Shown in pieces: positions 1 to 8,095 of a stretch of DNA of 64,000 bases (position 1 is the first letter of the stretch; the number at the start of each line of letters is the position of its first letter). The notes beneath the pieces were generated by a model, which made no database searches, was not told the DNA's origin, and was given only the letters and a program-made list of their open reading frames with translations. The position numbers were made by a program, and so were the translations under genes. Source of the stretch: Bryobacterales bacterium (GTDB lineage: Bacteria; Acidobacteriota; Terriglobia; Bryobacterales; Bryobacteraceae); contig PLRS01000004.1 in assembly GCA_003164035.1 (NCBI GenBank), positions 1 through 64,000 of the forward strand, given 5' to 3'.

Positions 1-1
1 G

Positions 2-601
2 ATGGACGGCATCAACCAGATCCACATCAATCCGCAGATCGGGCTTACCTTCGCCGCCGGATTACGGCACATCGTCCGCCAGGACCCGGACGTGATCATG
101 GTGGGCGAGATCCGCGACCGGGAAACCGCCGATATCGCCATTCGCGCGGCTCTCACCGGGCACCTGGTTTTTTCCACCCTGCACACCAACGACGCGCCCA
201 GCGCCATCACCCGGCTGGCCGACATGGGGGTGGAGAATTACCTGATCGTTTCGTCCCTGGTGGCGGTGCTGGCGCAGCGCCTGGTGCGCATGATTTGCGT
301 CCAGTGCAAGCAGCCAGCGGGAACCGCCATCTCACCGGCCGGCGAACGGCTGCAGATATACAAGGGAGCCGGCTGCGCCGCCTGCAACGGCACCGGCTAC
401 TCTTCCCGAGTGGGAGTCTTCGAGATGATGCAGGTGGACGACGAACTGCGCAAACTGGTGATGCAAGGCGCCGACGCCAGCCGCCTGACGGAGGTGGCGC
501 GCCGCAACGGCATGCGCAATTTGCGCGAAGACGGCTGGCTGAAAATTCGCGACGGCGTCACCACGGTGGAAGAAGTGATGCGCGTCACGCAGGAGCTTTA
601 G
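2..601 (+). CDS. gspE: Type II secretion ATPase GspE, C-terminal part (5' end outside window)
   Basis: Cytoplasmic traffic ATPase that powers pseudopilus assembly in type II secretion. The visible 199 residues are the C-terminal half of the GspE/PilB family. They contain the Walker B/Asp-Glu region ([12 protein letters not shown], about residues 28-39), the His box ([15 protein letters not shown], about 50-64) and a zinc-binding C4 module (CVQC at 99-102, CAAC at 125-128). The Walker A loop and N-terminal domains lie left of the window, so the first Met is internal and not a start. A palindromic repeat separates the gene from gspF. Family assignment is secure. GspE is preferred over PilB because gspF-M, C and D follow directly. 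Confidence 0.95.
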   Translation: MDGINQIHINPQIGLTFAAGLRHIVRQDPDVIMVGEIRDRETADIAIRAALTGHLVFSTLHTNDAPSAITRLADMGVENYLIVSSLVAVLAQRLVRMICVQCKQPAGTAISPAGERLQIYKGAGCAACNGTGYSSRVGVFEMMQVDDELRKLVMQGADASRLTEVARRNGMRNLREDGWLKIRDGVTTVEEVMRVTQEL

Positions 602-630
602 GGTGCGCCCGCGATGGGTGGCATCCATCC

Positions 631-700
631 GCAACCGCTCCCTGACGGTCGCGGCTCGGACTCGCGCGTTTCCGAGCCGCGACCGTCAGGGAGCGGTTGC
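631..700. repeat. Perfect 30-bp-arm palindrome, copy 1 of the AACCGCTCC family
   Basis: Arms 631-660 and 671-700 are perfect reverse complements around a 10-base loop. The left arm begins GCAACCGCTCCCTGACGG. Related palindromes or single arms lie at 3451, 11306, 13681, 15417, 20335, 29530, 54731 and 61466. There is no T-tract, so although it could fold in RNA between gspE and gspF it does not look like a classical terminator. Confidence 0.95.
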
Positions 701-736
701 TGGCATTCAAACCTCTATTGACCGCGAGGGGCTCCC

Positions 737-1951
737 ATGACCACCTTCTTCTTTCGCGCGGTAGCTTCCGACGGCAAAATCCGCAACGGCAGCCTGGCCG
801 GCGCCAGCGAGAAACTGGTTGCCCGCGAACTGCGCAAGCAGGGGCTCACCCCGGTCTACGTGGGGGCGCAGCCCAACAAAGGGCTTCACACCGAGCTCAA
901 GCTGCCCTCGTTCGGCGGCGGCAAGCGCCGCGACGTGCTGTTCTTCACCCAGGAACTTTCCACCCTGCTGAACTCCAGCGTGCCGCTCGACCGCGCCCTG
1001 GCCATCACCACCGAACTCACCGAAAAAGCCTCCTTCCGCGCCATCGTTTCCGACGTGCTGCGCGTATTGAAGGGCGGACGTTCTCTGGCCGACAGCCTCG
1101 GCACCCATCCCGACTACTTTTCCGAGCTTTATCTCAACATGGTGCGGGCCGGCGAAGCCTCCGGCGCGCTGGCGGTGATTTTCGAGCGCCTGGCCGAATT
1201 CGAGCGCACCCGCGACGACCTGCGCAACTTCATCGTTTCGGCCATGATCTATCCCGCTTTGCTGGCCACGGTGGGCGCGGCCTCGGTCGGCATTCTACTC
1301 GGCTTCGTGGTGCCGCGTTTCGCCGTGATCTTTCAGGAAGGGCACATGGCGATGCCCACGCCCACGCGCCTGATGCTGGCGGCCAGCGACCTGGTACGCA
1401 CCTACGGCTGGATCGCGCTGAGTGCCGCGGTGGCCCTCGCCGTGGGCTGGCGCCTCTACACCAGAACCGCCGCCGGGCGCCTTTGGTGGGACCGGACGCG
1501 CCTCAAACTGCCTTTGCTGGGCGACGCGCTGCTCAAGGCCGAAACTTCGCGATTCGCGCGCGCCATGGCGACCCTGGTGGCTAACTCGGTTCCCCTGGTG
1601 CAGTCGCTTGGCATCGCCGCGGCCACGCTCAACAATAAGACCATCGCCAATGCTCTGGAGGGCGTGGCGATGGGAGTAAAACGCGGCGAAGGACTGGCGG
1701 TGCCTTTGCGCCGGGCGGCCGTCTTCCCGCCGCTGGCCGCGCACCTTCTGACCGTGGGCGAGGAAACCGGCCATCTGGATACGATGTTTGCCCGGATGGC
1801 CGACATTTACGAAAATGATACTCGGGCCGCCATCAAGCGCTTCACCGCTATCTTCGAACCGGTGGTGATTCTGGTGATGGGTATCCTGGTCGGCTCGCTG
1901 ATTTTGAGCATGCTGCTCGCGGTGACGAGCATCAACGACGTGGCGGTGTGA
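737..1951 (+). CDS. gspF: Type II secretion inner-membrane platform protein GspF
   Basis: Polytopic inner-membrane protein that couples the GspE ATPase to pseudopilin assembly. The 404 residues match the family's usual size. Two T2SSF repeats are visible: the first begins near residue 65 (FFTQELSTLLNSSVPLDRAL) and the second near 265 (SRFARAMATLVANSVPLVQSL). Hydrophobic segments lie at about 172-194, 225-243 and 372-396. The stop codon is followed one base later by the start of gspG. The ATG at 737 is preceded by GAGGGG. Confidence 0.96.
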   Translation: MTTFFFRAVASDGKIRNGSLAGASEKLVARELRKQGLTPVYVGAQPNKGLHTELKLPSFGGGKRRDVLFFTQELSTLLNSSVPLDRALAITTELTEKASFRAIVSDVLRVLKGGRSLADSLGTHPDYFSELYLNMVRAGEASGALAVIFERLAEFERTRDDLRNFIVSAMIYPALLATVGAASVGILLGFVVPRFAVIFQEGHMAMPTPTRLMLAASDLVRTYGWIALSAAVALAVGWRLYTRTAAGRLWWDRTRLKLPLLGDALLKAETSRFARAMATLVANSVPLVQSLGIAAATLNNKTIANALEGVAMGVKRGEGLAVPLRRAAVFPPLAAHLLTVGEETGHLDTMFARMADIYENDTRAAIKRFTAIFEPVVILVMGILVGSLILSMLLAVTSINDVAV

Positions 1952-1952
1952 A

Positions 1953-2390
1953 ATGACGAGACGGAAAAGCGAAAGAAAGCGTGGACAGGCGGGCGTCACG
2001 CTGATCGAAATGCTGGTGGTGGTGACCATCATCGGCCTGTTCGTGGCGTTGGTCGGCCCCAAGCTCTGGTCGAACGTCGATAAGGCCAAGATTACGGCCG
2101 CGCGCGCGCAGATCGAAAGCTTCATGGGCGCGCTGGGCACCTATAAGCTCGATAACGGGAGTTTTCCCAGCACCGAGCAGGGCTTGCAAGCGCTCCGCGT
2201 GAAACCGGGCGACGCCGATAATTGGAACGGTCCCTACATGCCCAAGGACGTTCCCAAGGACCCCTGGAATCATGACTACGTTTACAAATTTCCGGGCGAC
2301 CACGGCGACGAGCCGGACATCATCAGCTACGGCGCCGACGGGCAGCCTGGCGGCGATGGAATCAATGCCGATATCGGCAGTTGGAAGTGA
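1953..2390 (+). CDS. gspG: Major pseudopilin GspG
   Basis: Main subunit of the periplasmic pseudopilus. A 14-residue basic leader ends at Gly14 and is followed by VTLIEMLVVV, giving the prepilin peptidase site with Glu at +5 (residue 19). Length (145 aa) and the C-terminal region with WNGPYMPKDVPKDPW and SYGADGQPGGDG (the family's calcium-binding loop) are typical of GspG. It starts one base after gspF stops. It is the only one of the four genes gspG-H-J-K without a palindromic repeat in its leader. Confidence 0.96.
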   Translation: MTRRKSERKRGQAGVTLIEMLVVVTIIGLFVALVGPKLWSNVDKAKITAARAQIESFMGALGTYKLDNGSFPSTEQGLQALRVKPGDADNWNGPYMPKDVPKDPWNHDYVYKFPGDHGDEPDIISYGADGQPGGDGINADIGSWK

Positions 2391-2408
2391 CGCGCGCGGA
2401 AGAAATTG

Positions 2409-2486
2409 AGCCACAGATGAACACAGATGAACACAGATGAAGAAATCAAAGGATTTATCTGTGTTTATCTGTGTTCATCCGTGGCT
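2409..2486. repeat. Palindromic repeat (CACAGATGAACACAGAT type) at the start of gspH
   Basis: Left arm 2409-2438 and right arm 2457-2486 are 30 bases each with two mismatches. The left arm itself holds a tandem GAACACAGAT unit. The gspH ATG at 2437 overlaps the last bases of the left arm, so the loop and right arm are translated as part of the gspH leader. Repeats of this type recur in many unrelated bacteria. No second copy was seen in this window. Confidence 0.9.
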
Positions 2487-3000
2487 AAGATTTGTTTTTT
2501 CAAAGCTTCCCCGCAACCGCCGCGGCGTCACTTTGATCGAAATGTTGATCGTGGTGGGGTTGATCGGGCTGCTTGCCGGCATCTCTTATCCCACCGCCTC
2601 GGCGGGTCTCGATAATGTGCGCCTGGCTTCGGCCACCGAAGAGGTCGCCAGCTTCCTCAACGCCGCCGTGACGCGCGCCGAACGCCGCCAGCAAGCCGTG
2701 GAAGTGGAGATTTCCCTGCCGCGGAACCGGCTGGCAGCGCTGGCCGCCGACGGCACCGAGCGGCACTTCGATCTGCCCGACGGCATCGCGCTCGAAGCCG
2801 TGTTGCCGCCGCTGACCGGCGCCGAAACCGGCGTCTCCGCGGCCAGCGACGAAACCGGCAATCGCCATTTCCTGCTGCTCCCGGGCGCTACCGTTCCGGC
2901 CATCGGGGTGGAACTGGCCAACCGGCACGGCGGCCGCAGAATCGTGCATCTCGACCCGATGACCGGCTTTCCGAACGTGGAAAGCGTCGTAAAGAAATAG
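2437..3000 (+). CDS. gspH: Minor pseudopilin GspH with repeat-derived leader
   Basis: Minor pseudopilin of the type II secretion tip complex. The prepilin motif RRG|VTLIEMLIVVGLIGLLAG is clear, with cleavage after Gly30 and Glu35 at +5. The 187-residue length fits GspH. The leader is 30 residues, whereas 6-15 is usual, and residues 1-17 or so are read from the CACAGATGAAC palindrome. The ATG at 2437 has no obvious Shine-Dalgarno, being surrounded by repeat. An in-frame GTG (codon 9) is a possible alternative start, also inside the repeat. Its position between gspG and gspI supports the GspH call. Confidence 0.88.
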   Translation: MKKSKDLSVFICVHPWLRFVFSKLPRNRRGVTLIEMLIVVGLIGLLAGISYPTASAGLDNVRLASATEEVASFLNAAVTRAERRQQAVEVEISLPRNRLAALAADGTERHFDLPDGIALEAVLPPLTGAETGVSAASDETGNRHFLLLPGATVPAIGVELANRHGGRRIVHLDPMTGFPNVESVVKK

Positions 3001-3003
3001 CCG

Positions 3004-3444
3004 ATGCGGCAAACCCGAACCCGCGGTTTTACCCTCCTCGAAGTGTTGGTGGCGACGGTGATCATGGCGATCGCCGTGACGGCGCTGCTCACCGGCCTGT
3101 CCGGCGCGGTGCGAAACGCGTCCCGCCTGCGCGACCACGACCGCGTGGCGCAACTGGCCCGGCTGCGCATGAACGAACTGCTGGTAGATCCCACCCTACC
3201 GCGCAACGCCTCCCTGGGCGGGCGGTTCGACGGCGGGATTGCGGGCACGCTCGATGCCGGCTGGCAGGCCCTGGTGACACCCTTTTCCACCCCGCCGTCG
3301 CCCGGCCCCCAAATGCTGGCGCTGGACCGCGTCGTGCTGCAAGTCTGGTGGAACGACGGGGGCACCCGCCACACCTTCACCCTGGAAGGGTACAAGGAAC
3401 ACATCCTGGTGGCGGACGATATCGCGGCGGCGGCCGCGCCATGA
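3004..3444 (+). CDS. gspI: Minor pseudopilin GspI
   Basis: Minor pseudopilin of the tip complex. It has a short normal leader of 8 residues (MRQTRTRG) and then FTLLEVLVATVIMAIAVTALL, with Glu13 at +5 and one membrane helix. The body of 146 residues includes the conserved block QLARLRMNELLVD. It starts 3 bases after gspH stops, and its stop overlaps the gspJ start as ATGA. Confidence 0.92.
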   Translation: MRQTRTRGFTLLEVLVATVIMAIAVTALLTGLSGAVRNASRLRDHDRVAQLARLRMNELLVDPTLPRNASLGGRFDGGIAGTLDAGWQALVTPFSTPPSPGPQMLALDRVVLQVWWNDGGTRHTFTLEGYKEHILVADDIAAAAAP

Positions 3445-4271
3445 AATATTACCGAGCCGCGACCGTCAGGGAGCGGTCCCGGCGCGCGGAACCGAGGCAA
3501 CGGCGCTCGAAACGCCTGCCCGGCAATGCCGGCGTCACCCTTATCGAGATGCTGATCGCCGTCACCCTGGTGGGACTGCTCTCGGTGGGAATGGTTTTTG
3601 CGATGCGGATCGGGCTGATGATTTTCTCTAAAACCAATGCCAAGCTGATGGCCGACCGCAAGGTGGTGGGCGCGCAGCGCATCCTCGAGCAGGAACTGGA
3701 AGGAATGGTGCCGTTCACGGTCGGCTGCACCGCATCCCTGGACGGCCAGGCGCCGATTCCAACCAGCGCCGTGGCCGGCACCACGCCATACTTTCACGGC
3801 GACGGCGCGACCATGCGCCTGGTATCGGCATTTTCGTTGCAGCAAGCCTGGCGCGGCCAGCCGCAGTTGCTCGACCTCCTGGTGATTCCCGGCGACGCCG
3901 GCGGGGTGCGGCTGGTGGTGAACGAGCTGCCCTTTTCGCCGCTCCTGGCCGGCGCCAACTGCACCGGTGTCGCCATCAATCCGGAGAGCGGGCTTCCGGC
4001 TCCTAATTTTCTTCCCCTGGTTCTCGGACCGCAGCCTTTCGTGCTGGCCGACCAATTGGCTTTCTGCAAGTTTTCTTACCTGATGAAAGCGCCCCAGAGC
4101 CTCAAACCGGTCTGGGCATCGAGCGCCGACGGAATGGTTTGGCCCATGGCCATTCGGGTGGAAATGGCACCGCTCGCGCCCGACCCGTCGCGCCTCCAGC
4201 CGTTCACCATCATGGCTCCCATCCGCCTGCACCGCGCGCCGGAGGTAAAGTATGTCGATATCAACCCCTAA
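3441..4271 (+). CDS. gspJ: Minor pseudopilin GspJ with repeat-derived leader
   Basis: Minor pseudopilin GspJ, 276 residues. The start is ATG 3441, overlapping the gspI stop. The prepilin site is NAG|VTLIEMLIAVTLVGLL, with cleavage after Gly31 and Glu36 at +5. The 31-residue leader contains YRAATVRERSR, the direct translation of one arm of the AACCGCTCC palindrome (3451-3478). The mature part resembles GspJ in length and has two Cys (in VGCTAS and GANCTG) that could pair. The 3' end overlaps gspK by 20 bases. Confidence 0.9.
   Translation: MKYYRAATVRERSRRAEPRQRRSKRLPGNAGVTLIEMLIAVTLVGLLSVGMVFAMRIGLMIFSKTNAKLMADRKVVGAQRILEQELEGMVPFTVGCTASLDGQAPIPTSAVAGTTPYFHGDGATMRLVSAFSLQQAWRGQPQLLDLLVIPGDAGGVRLVVNELPFSPLLAGANCTGVAINPESGLPAPNFLPLVLGPQPFVLADQLAFCKFSYLMKAPQSLKPVWASSADGMVWPMAIRVEMAPLAPDPSRLQPFTIMAPIRLHRAPEVKYVDINP
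3451..3478. repeat. Single arm of the AACCGCTCC family inside the gspJ leader
   Basis: ACCGAGCCGCGACCGTCAGG followed by GAGCGG matches the right arm of the 631-700 palindrome. Only one arm is present, and it is translated in frame as RAATVRER. The same peptide ends the kinase at 12311-13726. Confidence 0.9.
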
Positions 4272-5400
4272 GCGACGATCGCCGTGGGGCAGACCATCGT
4301 TGTATGTGGTCTGCCCCGCACCTGACACTCGACCCTTCCCACTTGTCCCCTCCTTTGGCCATCCGGAGGAAGCCCGGGCGGCAGACCACAAGAAACGATG
4401 GTCTGCCCCACGGAACAGCCAATCCGGCTCCGCCCTGCTAGCGGTGCTTTGGCTGGCGGCGGGGCTGGCGGCGATCGGGATTTCGGTATCGGCCACGGTG
4501 CGCGGGGAAACGGAGCGGGTGGCCACCGCAGAGGATAGCATGCGGGCGTACTACCTGGCTTCGGGCGGCGTCGAGCGGGCGATGCTGGAATACCTGTGGT
4601 CGACGCAGCAGGCTCCCGATAAACGCACCATTCCCATCGGAGCCAACGCGGTGGTTTTTTCCTTCCCCAGCGGGGTGGTGCGGGTGGAAATCATCCCCGA
4701 ATCTTCGAAAATCGATGTCAACACGGCAGCGCCGGAATTGTTGTACCGGATCGCGCTGGCGGTGACTGGCAACGATGCACGGGCGCGGGAGATAGCCGCT
4801 GCCATCGTCGACTGGCGCACGGGGTCGGCCCAGCCCACCGCTTTCGATCAGTATTATTCCTCCTTGATGCCGTCTTTTCGAGCCTCCCACTCGTCTATTC
4901 GAGAGATTGAGGAACTGCTACTGGTGAAAGGCGTTACCCCCGATATTTTTTATGGTTCGTACGCTCCGGCGGGAGGGTCGGCTTCCCCCGGAGCGGCGCG
5001 CCTGGCCGCGCGGCCGGGGCTGATGGATTGCCTGTCGGTATTCGGCAGCAACGCGGTGGATATTAACACCGTCAGCCCGGCCCTGCTGGCCGCTCTAGGT
5101 TTGGATCCGGGCATGATCGAGACCATCGTAAACCGGCGCTGGCAGCAGCCGTTCACGGCCTCCGAGCTGTCGGTGGTGCAGGGGGTCAATGGGCAGCTCG
5201 GAGTCGGCTTCCGGGTCGGAGGGAATACCATTTTCACCATGCGCGCCACGGCGCGGCTGCGCCTGGCCGGCGGCCGATATTCGGATGTGCGGCGAACGGT
5301 GGCCGCGATGGTGAAATACATGCCGCAGGGCTACGACGCGCCCTTTCACGTCTTGCGCTGGTACGATACCGCCTGGAGCGATTTCGCCAATGCCCGCTGA
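4252..5400 (+). CDS. gspK: Minor pseudopilin GspK with a 59-residue, repeat-derived leader
   Basis: Large minor pseudopilin that caps the pseudopilus tip. The family signature SGSALLAVLWLAAGLAAIGISVSATV is present, with cleavage after about Gly59 and, as is normal for GspK, no Glu at +5. The body contains the GspK helix-hairpin blocks (SKIDVNTAAPELL and AVDINTVSPALLAALG). In other bacteria the ALLxVLW helix lies about 5-15 residues from the start. Here residues about 11-54 are encoded by a 132-bp nested palindrome (4282-4413) whose length is a multiple of three. No in-frame ATG lies between the repeat and the helix. The gene overlaps gspJ by 20 bases and gspL by 11. Confidence 0.9.
   Translation: MSISTPKRRSPWGRPSLYVVCPAPDTRPFPLVPSFGHPEEARAADHKKRWSAPRNSQSGSALLAVLWLAAGLAAIGISVSATVRGETERVATAEDSMRAYYLASGGVERAMLEYLWSTQQAPDKRTIPIGANAVVFSFPSGVVRVEIIPESSKIDVNTAAPELLYRIALAVTGNDARAREIAAAIVDWRTGSAQPTAFDQYYSSLMPSFRASHSSIREIEELLLVKGVTPDIFYGSYAPAGGSASPGAARLAARPGLMDCLSVFGSNAVDINTVSPALLAALGLDPGMIETIVNRRWQQPFTASELSVVQGVNGQLGVGFRVGGNTIFTMRATARLRLAGGRYSDVRRTVAAMVKYMPQGYDAPFHVLRWYDTAWSDFANAR
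4282..4413. repeat. Nested two-hairpin repeat (GGCAGACCATCGTT type), in-frame inside gspK
   Basis: The 20-base ends CCGTGGGGCAGACCATCGTT (4282-4301) and its exact reverse complement (4394-4413) bound a 132-bp unit. Each end is also a hairpin of its own (GGGGCAGACCA pairs with TGGTCTGCCCC). Related units lie at 16861, 43315 and 54846. This copy is translated as part of the gspK leader. Confidence 0.95.
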
Positions 5401-6763
5401 GACCCAACCGGAGACGCGGCCGGCGGTCGGCTCGGCGCGGGGAAGCAAGAGCACGCTGGGCAAGGATCTGCGGAAACTGCTGGCGTTCGGCTCGGGCGTG
5501 GGAATCCAGATTGGCGAGCGCAATCTGGAGGTGGTGGTAGTGCGGGCCCGGATGGCGCGGGTTCGGGTGCCGGGACGGTTGACCGTGGAAGATTTCGCCG
5601 CGCGGCCGGCGGCGGAATGGGGCGCCGAGTACGGGGCCTGGCTGAAATCGCTGGGCGTGAGCTACCTGAGCGCCACCGTGTTGCTGCCGCGGCGCGAGGT
5701 GATCGTGCGGCACCTGGCGTTGCCGGGGGTGGCGGCCAAGGACATGGAGGGCGCCATCCGTCTGCAACTGGACTCGCTGCATCCGTATGGCGAGGACGAC
5801 ATTTCGTGGGGATGGTCGGTGCTGGGGCCGGGCGCGGCGTTAGTGGGGATTGCGCGGCAATCGGTCATCGACCGCTACGTGACCCTGTTCGCCGAAGCCG
5901 GTATCGCGGTGGCCAGTTTTACCTTCTCCGCGGCGGCGGTGCATGCGGCCATCCGGATGAACGGGTTCGAAACCGGCGCCGGGTTTGTAGCCTTGAGCCG
6001 CGTCGGCGATCACGCGGTGGAAGTTTACGGCGAAAGCGACTGGCGGCCGGTGTATTCGGCCGAGTTCGAGATGCCCGGGGAGCGCGCCGCGCTGGTGGCC
6101 CTGGCCGAATTGCGCCTGTCGCCGGACACGGCGCCGGTCACGCTGGAACAGGTTCTGGTCAAGCCCACCGCGAACCCGGTGGAGAACGATCTTTCCCGCA
6201 ACGCACTGCCGTACGCCACGGCGCTGGCCGGGGCCTGTCCCTGGCTATCGCCCGTGGCGAACGTGCTGCCGGTGGAGCATCGTCGCTCCAGTTCGCGCGC
6301 CATGCTGGCGCCGACGGTGGTGCTGGGATCGCTGGCGGTGCTGCTCACCGCCGGCATGTGGGGCTACGCGCGCTACGCCGAGCACCAATACCTGGAAACC
6401 CTGCGGGCCGAGATCGCGCGAGTGCAGCCCCAGGCGCAGCGGGCCGTGGCGCTCGATCGCGCCATCGACCGCATCCGTGCCCGCACCCGTCTGCTGGACG
6501 AGTTTCGCACCCGTACCCGGACCGATCTGGACGCGCTCCACGAGCTGACGCGGCTCGTGGAACCTCCGGCATGGAGCATTGGTCTCGAGATCACGCGCGG
6601 CGGCGTGCGCATCAACGGGGAGGCGCCGCAGGCCGCGCCGCTGTTGAAGATTCTCGATTCTTCGCCCCTGTTTCAGGATTCCGGGATGGATATGGCGCAG
6701 CGCAGCCAGTCCGGCAAGGGCGAAGTATTTCAGATTCATTCCAGCCGCCGGGGACAGCCATGA
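5390..6763 (+). CDS. gspL: GspL-like assembly protein (PilM/PilN-type fusion)
   Basis: Inner-membrane platform component that links the cytoplasmic ATPase to periplasmic GspM. Residues about 40-290 form an actin-like PilM/GspL cytoplasmic domain (GIQIGERNLEVVVVRAR, then the LPRREVIVRHLALP block). One membrane segment lies at about 305-325. A PilN-like periplasmic part follows, with a coiled stretch (RAEIARVQPQAQRAVALDRA) and a ferredoxin-like end. The 457 residues exceed a simple PilM or PilN and suit GspL. It overlaps gspK by 11 bases and gspM as ATGA. Confidence 0.85.
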   Translation: MPAETQPETRPAVGSARGSKSTLGKDLRKLLAFGSGVGIQIGERNLEVVVVRARMARVRVPGRLTVEDFAARPAAEWGAEYGAWLKSLGVSYLSATVLLPRREVIVRHLALPGVAAKDMEGAIRLQLDSLHPYGEDDISWGWSVLGPGAALVGIARQSVIDRYVTLFAEAGIAVASFTFSAAAVHAAIRMNGFETGAGFVALSRVGDHAVEVYGESDWRPVYSAEFEMPGERAALVALAELRLSPDTAPVTLEQVLVKPTANPVENDLSRNALPYATALAGACPWLSPVANVLPVEHRRSSSRAMLAPTVVLGSLAVLLTAGMWGYARYAEHQYLETLRAEIARVQPQAQRAVALDRAIDRIRARTRLLDEFRTRTRTDLDALHELTRLVEPPAWSIGLEITRGGVRINGEAPQAAPLLKILDSSPLFQDSGMDMAQRSQSGKGEVFQIHSSRRGQP

Positions 6764-7347
6764 CCACGGGAACCATCGACCGCAAGAGCCTCCTGCTTCT
6801 GCTGGGCAGCGTGGCGGCGATCCTGATCCTGCGCTTCGGCGTATTTGCCGACCGCACCGCGCCGGTGGTGGAATCGGTGGATTCGATTCCGGTGGCGGAA
6901 CAGCGGCTGGCGCACCTGCGGGAAGTGGCCGCGACCCTGCCGGCCAGGCAGACCCTGCTCCAGGCCGCCCAGGCGGAGCTGGCCACCCGCGAAAAAACCA
7001 TGCTGAAGGCCGACACCATGCAGCAGGCCCAGGCGCAGCTCCTCGACATGTTGCAGGCGGTGGCTCGCGCCAACGGAATCGATTCGCACGGCGTCGAGCG
7101 CATGGACGGGCGCGCGATCGACGCCGACTATGGCGAGGTATCGGTGGAAGTGAGTTTCACCTGCGGCATCGAACAACTGGTGAACCTGCTGGCCGCGTTG
7201 GGCGATCAACCGCAACTGGTGGCCACCGAAGAGATTCGCGTGAATCATGGGAACGACAAGAAAAAGAACGTGCAGGTGCGGCTGATGGTGGCCGCGCCGG
7301 TGGTGGGCAAGCTGATTCCCAAAAAGAAAGGACTGGCGGCATTTTGA
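6760..7347 (+). CDS. gspM: GspM-like assembly protein (PilO-type)
   Basis: Bitopic inner-membrane partner of GspL. It has a short cytoplasmic start, one membrane helix (about residues 10-27, LLLLLGSVAAILILRFGVF), a coiled-coil (about 42-95, rich in Ala, Gln and Glu) and a PilO/GspM-like ferredoxin-fold domain ending near residue 185. It is 195 residues long. Primary sequence conservation in this family is low, so the call depends partly on position. ATGA overlaps gspL, and the stop overlaps the TTG start of the next gene. Confidence 0.78.
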   Translation: MTTGTIDRKSLLLLLGSVAAILILRFGVFADRTAPVVESVDSIPVAEQRLAHLREVAATLPARQTLLQAAQAELATREKTMLKADTMQQAQAQLLDMLQAVARANGIDSHGVERMDGRAIDADYGEVSVEVSFTCGIEQLVNLLAALGDQPQLVATEEIRVNHGNDKKKNVQVRLMVAAPVVGKLIPKKKGLAAF

Positions 7348-8063
7348 GCCGGAAGCTGATCGCTCTCAACCTGGTGCTGGCGGTGGCGGTGGCGTGGGCC
7401 GGCTGGCAGTTGCACAACGAATGGCTGGCGGCCAAGGCCCGGCAGGACGCGCTGCTTAAGGCGCACGCCGCCGCTTCGGCGCCCCCGCCAATGGCGCCGC
7501 TGGCGGCGCCCGGAGCGCTGCTGCCCACCACGTATACGAAGGTCGCCACGGAGGATCTGTTCGACCCTTCGCGCAACCCGGACGTTCCGGTCGAACCTCC
7601 TCCGGCGCCGCCCCCGCCGCCCCCCATGCCGCCGCTGCCGTTGTGCCACGGAGTGATGGACGTGGGGGAAGGGCCGCTGGCGGTTTTGAGCGTCAACAAA
7701 ACTTCGCCGCACCAGGCGCTGTCTCCCGGCGACACGATCGGCCAATTCAAGCTTTTGAGCGTCAATACTCAAGAGATCACACTCGAATGGAACGGGCAGG
7801 TGATTCACAAATCGGTGGACGAACTGCTGGATCGCAGCGATGCGCCGCTAGCGGCGGCTCAGGCGGCCAACGTGGCTGTTGCGCCTCCGCCTCCGCCACC
7901 GGTGATGTCCGACAAGGGACCGGGCACAGACACCCAGTTCGGCATCAAGACGTGCCAGCCCAACGACAGCACGCCGGAAGGCACGGTAGTGGACGGCTAT
8001 CGTAAGACCAGCAAGGCCACGCCGTTCGGGAGTGCCTGCTTCTGGGAGCAGGTCGGCCGCTGA
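7344..8063 (+). CDS. gspC: GspC-like inner-membrane/periplasmic linker
   Basis: Probable GspC (PilP-like) protein that couples the inner-membrane platform to the secretin. The start is TTG 7344, overlapping gspM. One N-terminal membrane helix (about 5-22) is followed by an Ala/Pro-rich spacer with a polyproline run near residues 80-95. A small beta domain (about 100-170, including GVMDVGEGPLAVLSVNKTSP and LSPGDTIGQFKLLSVNTQEI) reads like the homology-region domain. A second polyproline linker and a Cys-containing tail end the protein. 239 residues. The assignment rests on architecture and on its position beside gspD. Confidence 0.7.
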   Translation: MSRKLIALNLVLAVAVAWAGWQLHNEWLAAKARQDALLKAHAAASAPPPMAPLAAPGALLPTTYTKVATEDLFDPSRNPDVPVEPPPAPPPPPPMPPLPLCHGVMDVGEGPLAVLSVNKTSPHQALSPGDTIGQFKLLSVNTQEITLEWNGQVIHKSVDELLDRSDAPLAAAQAANVAVAPPPPPPVMSDKGPGTDTQFGIKTCQPNDSTPEGTVVDGYRKTSKATPFGSACFWEQVGR

Positions 8064-8095
8064 CGGCGGCGCAGTGATAGCGAGGATGGAAAAAA

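Noticed and set aside
631-700. CRISPR-like array made from the dispersed palindromes
   Set aside because: Copies are scattered over the whole window in both orientations, with no regular spacers and no cas genes.
2427-2615. Alternative gene starting at the second ATG of the CACAGATGAAC repeat
   Set aside because: That frame loses the VTLIEMLIVV pseudopilin motif, which is in the frame of ATG 2437.
2586-4541. 651-residue open frame on the minus strand across gspH-gspK
   Set aside because: Antisense to well-supported pseudopilin genes; composition (Arg/Ser/Ala-rich, no domain) is the usual product of high-GC codon bias.
5617-7347. Long plus-strand frame across gspL that ends in gspM
   Set aside because: Its first part is an out-of-frame reading of gspL; only the part from ATG 6760 is real.
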